Source: Symsagittifera roscoffensis (Eukaryota > Xenacoelomorpha > Acoela > Convolutidae). From it: a stretch of 64,000 bases of DNA. A program made the position numbers and the translations under genes. The stretch is taken from assembly GCF_963678635.1 (NCBI RefSeq), contig NC_087070.1, forward strand, positions 52,614,750 through 52,678,749, given 5' to 3'. This document shows positions 62,650-64,000 of this stretch, in pieces. A model generated the notes under the pieces. It was not told the DNA's origin and did not search any database. It worked only from the letters and a program-made list of their open reading frames with translations. Each line of letters starts with the position of its first letter. The first letter of the stretch is position 1.

Positions 62650-63233
62650 GTGAGTTATTGCCTGCCGAGGGAGTCAGTCATGCGGGAAGGACGGAATGCG
62701 CAAAAAATATATCAGCTAATCAAAATTCAGCATTCATAACTTCCAAGGGAAAAAGCTATAACATCAGTCAGTTTTGGACTGTTTAACGTTATTGATTGGT
62801 TGCGAATTTTCGCGCATTCGGTCCTTCGCATGAAAATAGCCTTGATTAGTTGTCTGCGGGCCAATCTAATCGACCAAACTCCCAGGTTGAGTTAATTACA
62901 AGCTCATTTCTCAAGTATCCGCCAGTAATTTAAAAAAGAGCAAAACAAAATGTGCAAAAATGGAACAACTGTTCGATGCATTCATGTTTGAAGTCCATTA
63001 CAACTATACTCAAAGGTTTTGATTGCATGTTTTTTTACACGAAAAAGTATGAAATTACTAATTAGCCAAGTTGCGTGCGTTCATACGCAGTTCATGAAAA
63101 TATCAGTTCGTGAATTTTGTTGCATGGACAAATCTACATAATCTGCAGCGCGCGTTCAATCGGCGTAAAAAATTTACATGCACGCTCGCAAGTGAGCTTT
63201 AGAGGTTTGAAAACATGTTTTTAAGTGCAAGAC
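62650..63233 (+). other. Intron sequence
   Basis: No exon recognised. Includes short echoes of the segment near 54880-54990 (GCGCATGAAAATAGCC-type blocks). Confidence 0.5.
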
Positions 63234-63755
63234 GACTGCTCGTATCAGAGCGACGCCCTGAATGTTCCGACTACCTTTTAAGGTCTATGGAGCTTAATAA
63301 TAGCATGAAAAATTTAAATGTAATAATATAAAATCAAGTTTTTCAAAAATGAGATTTGTTTGTAAAAAAAATCCCCCCACACGCCATATTAAGTACAAAG
63401 TGATAGATATTGCTCGTATTAACAATTCAATTACGGCATATAAGCTTCCTTGAACTAATTTGGAACGATTTTTAAGACGGATTAATTCTCCGCTCACTCG
63501 TTAATAGCGCGATATATGTCGCGCGTTAATTGTCCCAAATTGGCCAAAATGGCAATCTTTAAACCCCCATAACCTAACAAAAAATGATCACAAGTGAAAC
63601 ATCTTTTCAAAATTTAAGCTCAGGACATCAATAGTTTTCGAATGATATAAAAATATTCCGTCAAAAATGGCTGGTTAAAAAGTCGAAATTTGTCTGAAGA
63701 AAAAAAACCACCTCGAGCACAATTATTCCGTTACTTTCGTTTCGACAGTCGGAAC
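63234..63755 (-). repeat. Hairpin-ended ~520-bp repeat, copy 3
   Basis: Reverse orientation of 28868-29386; begins with the complement of GAGCAGTC and ends at GTCGGAAC. The terminal hairpin is degraded on the GCCCTG side. Confidence 0.78.
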
Positions 63756-63965
63756 AAAAGCAACTGTTTTAGCATGTCAAAAACAAGCTTGAAAACTAAG
63801 TTTCTTTGACTACGCGTTTTTGCAACTGTTTGTGAAATTCATTCACAATCTTCGGGCCTAGTGGCCCTCTGATAGTGAACTAATTCCCTCGTGCGTGAAA
63901 AAACGGTTGCGAAACTACTACTTCAATATTGACTATTTTTCGCAGCTTGACTTTGATTTCTTTTT

Positions 63966-64000
63966 GTTCCGACTTTCGATACGAAAGTAACGAAATATTT
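63966..64000 (+). repeat. Hairpin-ended repeat, copy 4 (cut by window end)
   Basis: GTTCCGACTTTCGATACGAA plus AGTAACG.AATATTT, the left end of the family, 210 bp from and head-to-head with copy 3. Confidence 0.75.

Overview
This is animal nuclear DNA, phylum not determined. The evidence is split exons with GT-AG (and one GC-AG) introns, fibronectin type III (FN3) coding exons on the + strand, AT-rich introns packed with small transposons and tRNA-derived repeats, and two large LTR retroelements. I see no prokaryotic operons, rRNA genes or CRISPR arrays.

Host gene: fifteen + strand exons between 22094 and 62649 join in one continuous reading frame of about 777 codons. They encode about eight FN3 domains separated by cysteine-rich linkers. 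The chain starts with an internal splice acceptor and ends with a donor, so this is the middle of a larger extracellular or receptor-type protein gene that runs off both ends.

Retroelements: copy 1 (2659-21563, minus strand) and copy 2 (30933-49419, plus strand) are the same family in opposite orientations. Each is 18.5-18.9 kb with short LTRs of 408-410 bp, TG...CA ends and a 4-bp target duplication CTTT. The sense-strand order is: 5' LTR, PBS, a 77-codon ORF, a structured leader with tandem hairpins, a 155-codon basic ORF, one very long fused gag-pol (capsid, zinc knuckle, protease, RT, RNase H, DD35E integrase with GPY/F module: Ty3/Gypsy order), two tiny membrane ORFs, a Pro/Ser/Thr/Gln-rich ORF with no ATG, an envelope-like glycoprotein, an unrecognised protein of about 600 codons, a possible small intron, a long 3' UTR and the 3' LTR. 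The 3' half is compact and overlapping, with two ATGA stop-start junctions.

Copy 1 has LTRs that look identical by eye and only two single-base deletions in its main ORFs (one in RT, one in the last ORF). Copy 2 has about 2% LTR divergence by eye and many stops and indels, yet keeps the ATG-less ORF open and the last ORF nearly open. This giant, multi-ORF, env-bearing retroelement is the most novel content of the window.

Small repeats: an hAT-like MITE with a perfect 8-bp TSD (50102-50539, plus two degraded relatives), a Tc1/mariner-like foldback (56672-57399) nested in a tRNA-derived SINE, a foldback built of CAAAAGCCCCC units (55084-55288), a roughly 520-bp family with hairpins near both ends (four copies), a family bounded by AATGAACG...CGTTCATT, and a CTTT microsatellite (53096-53200).
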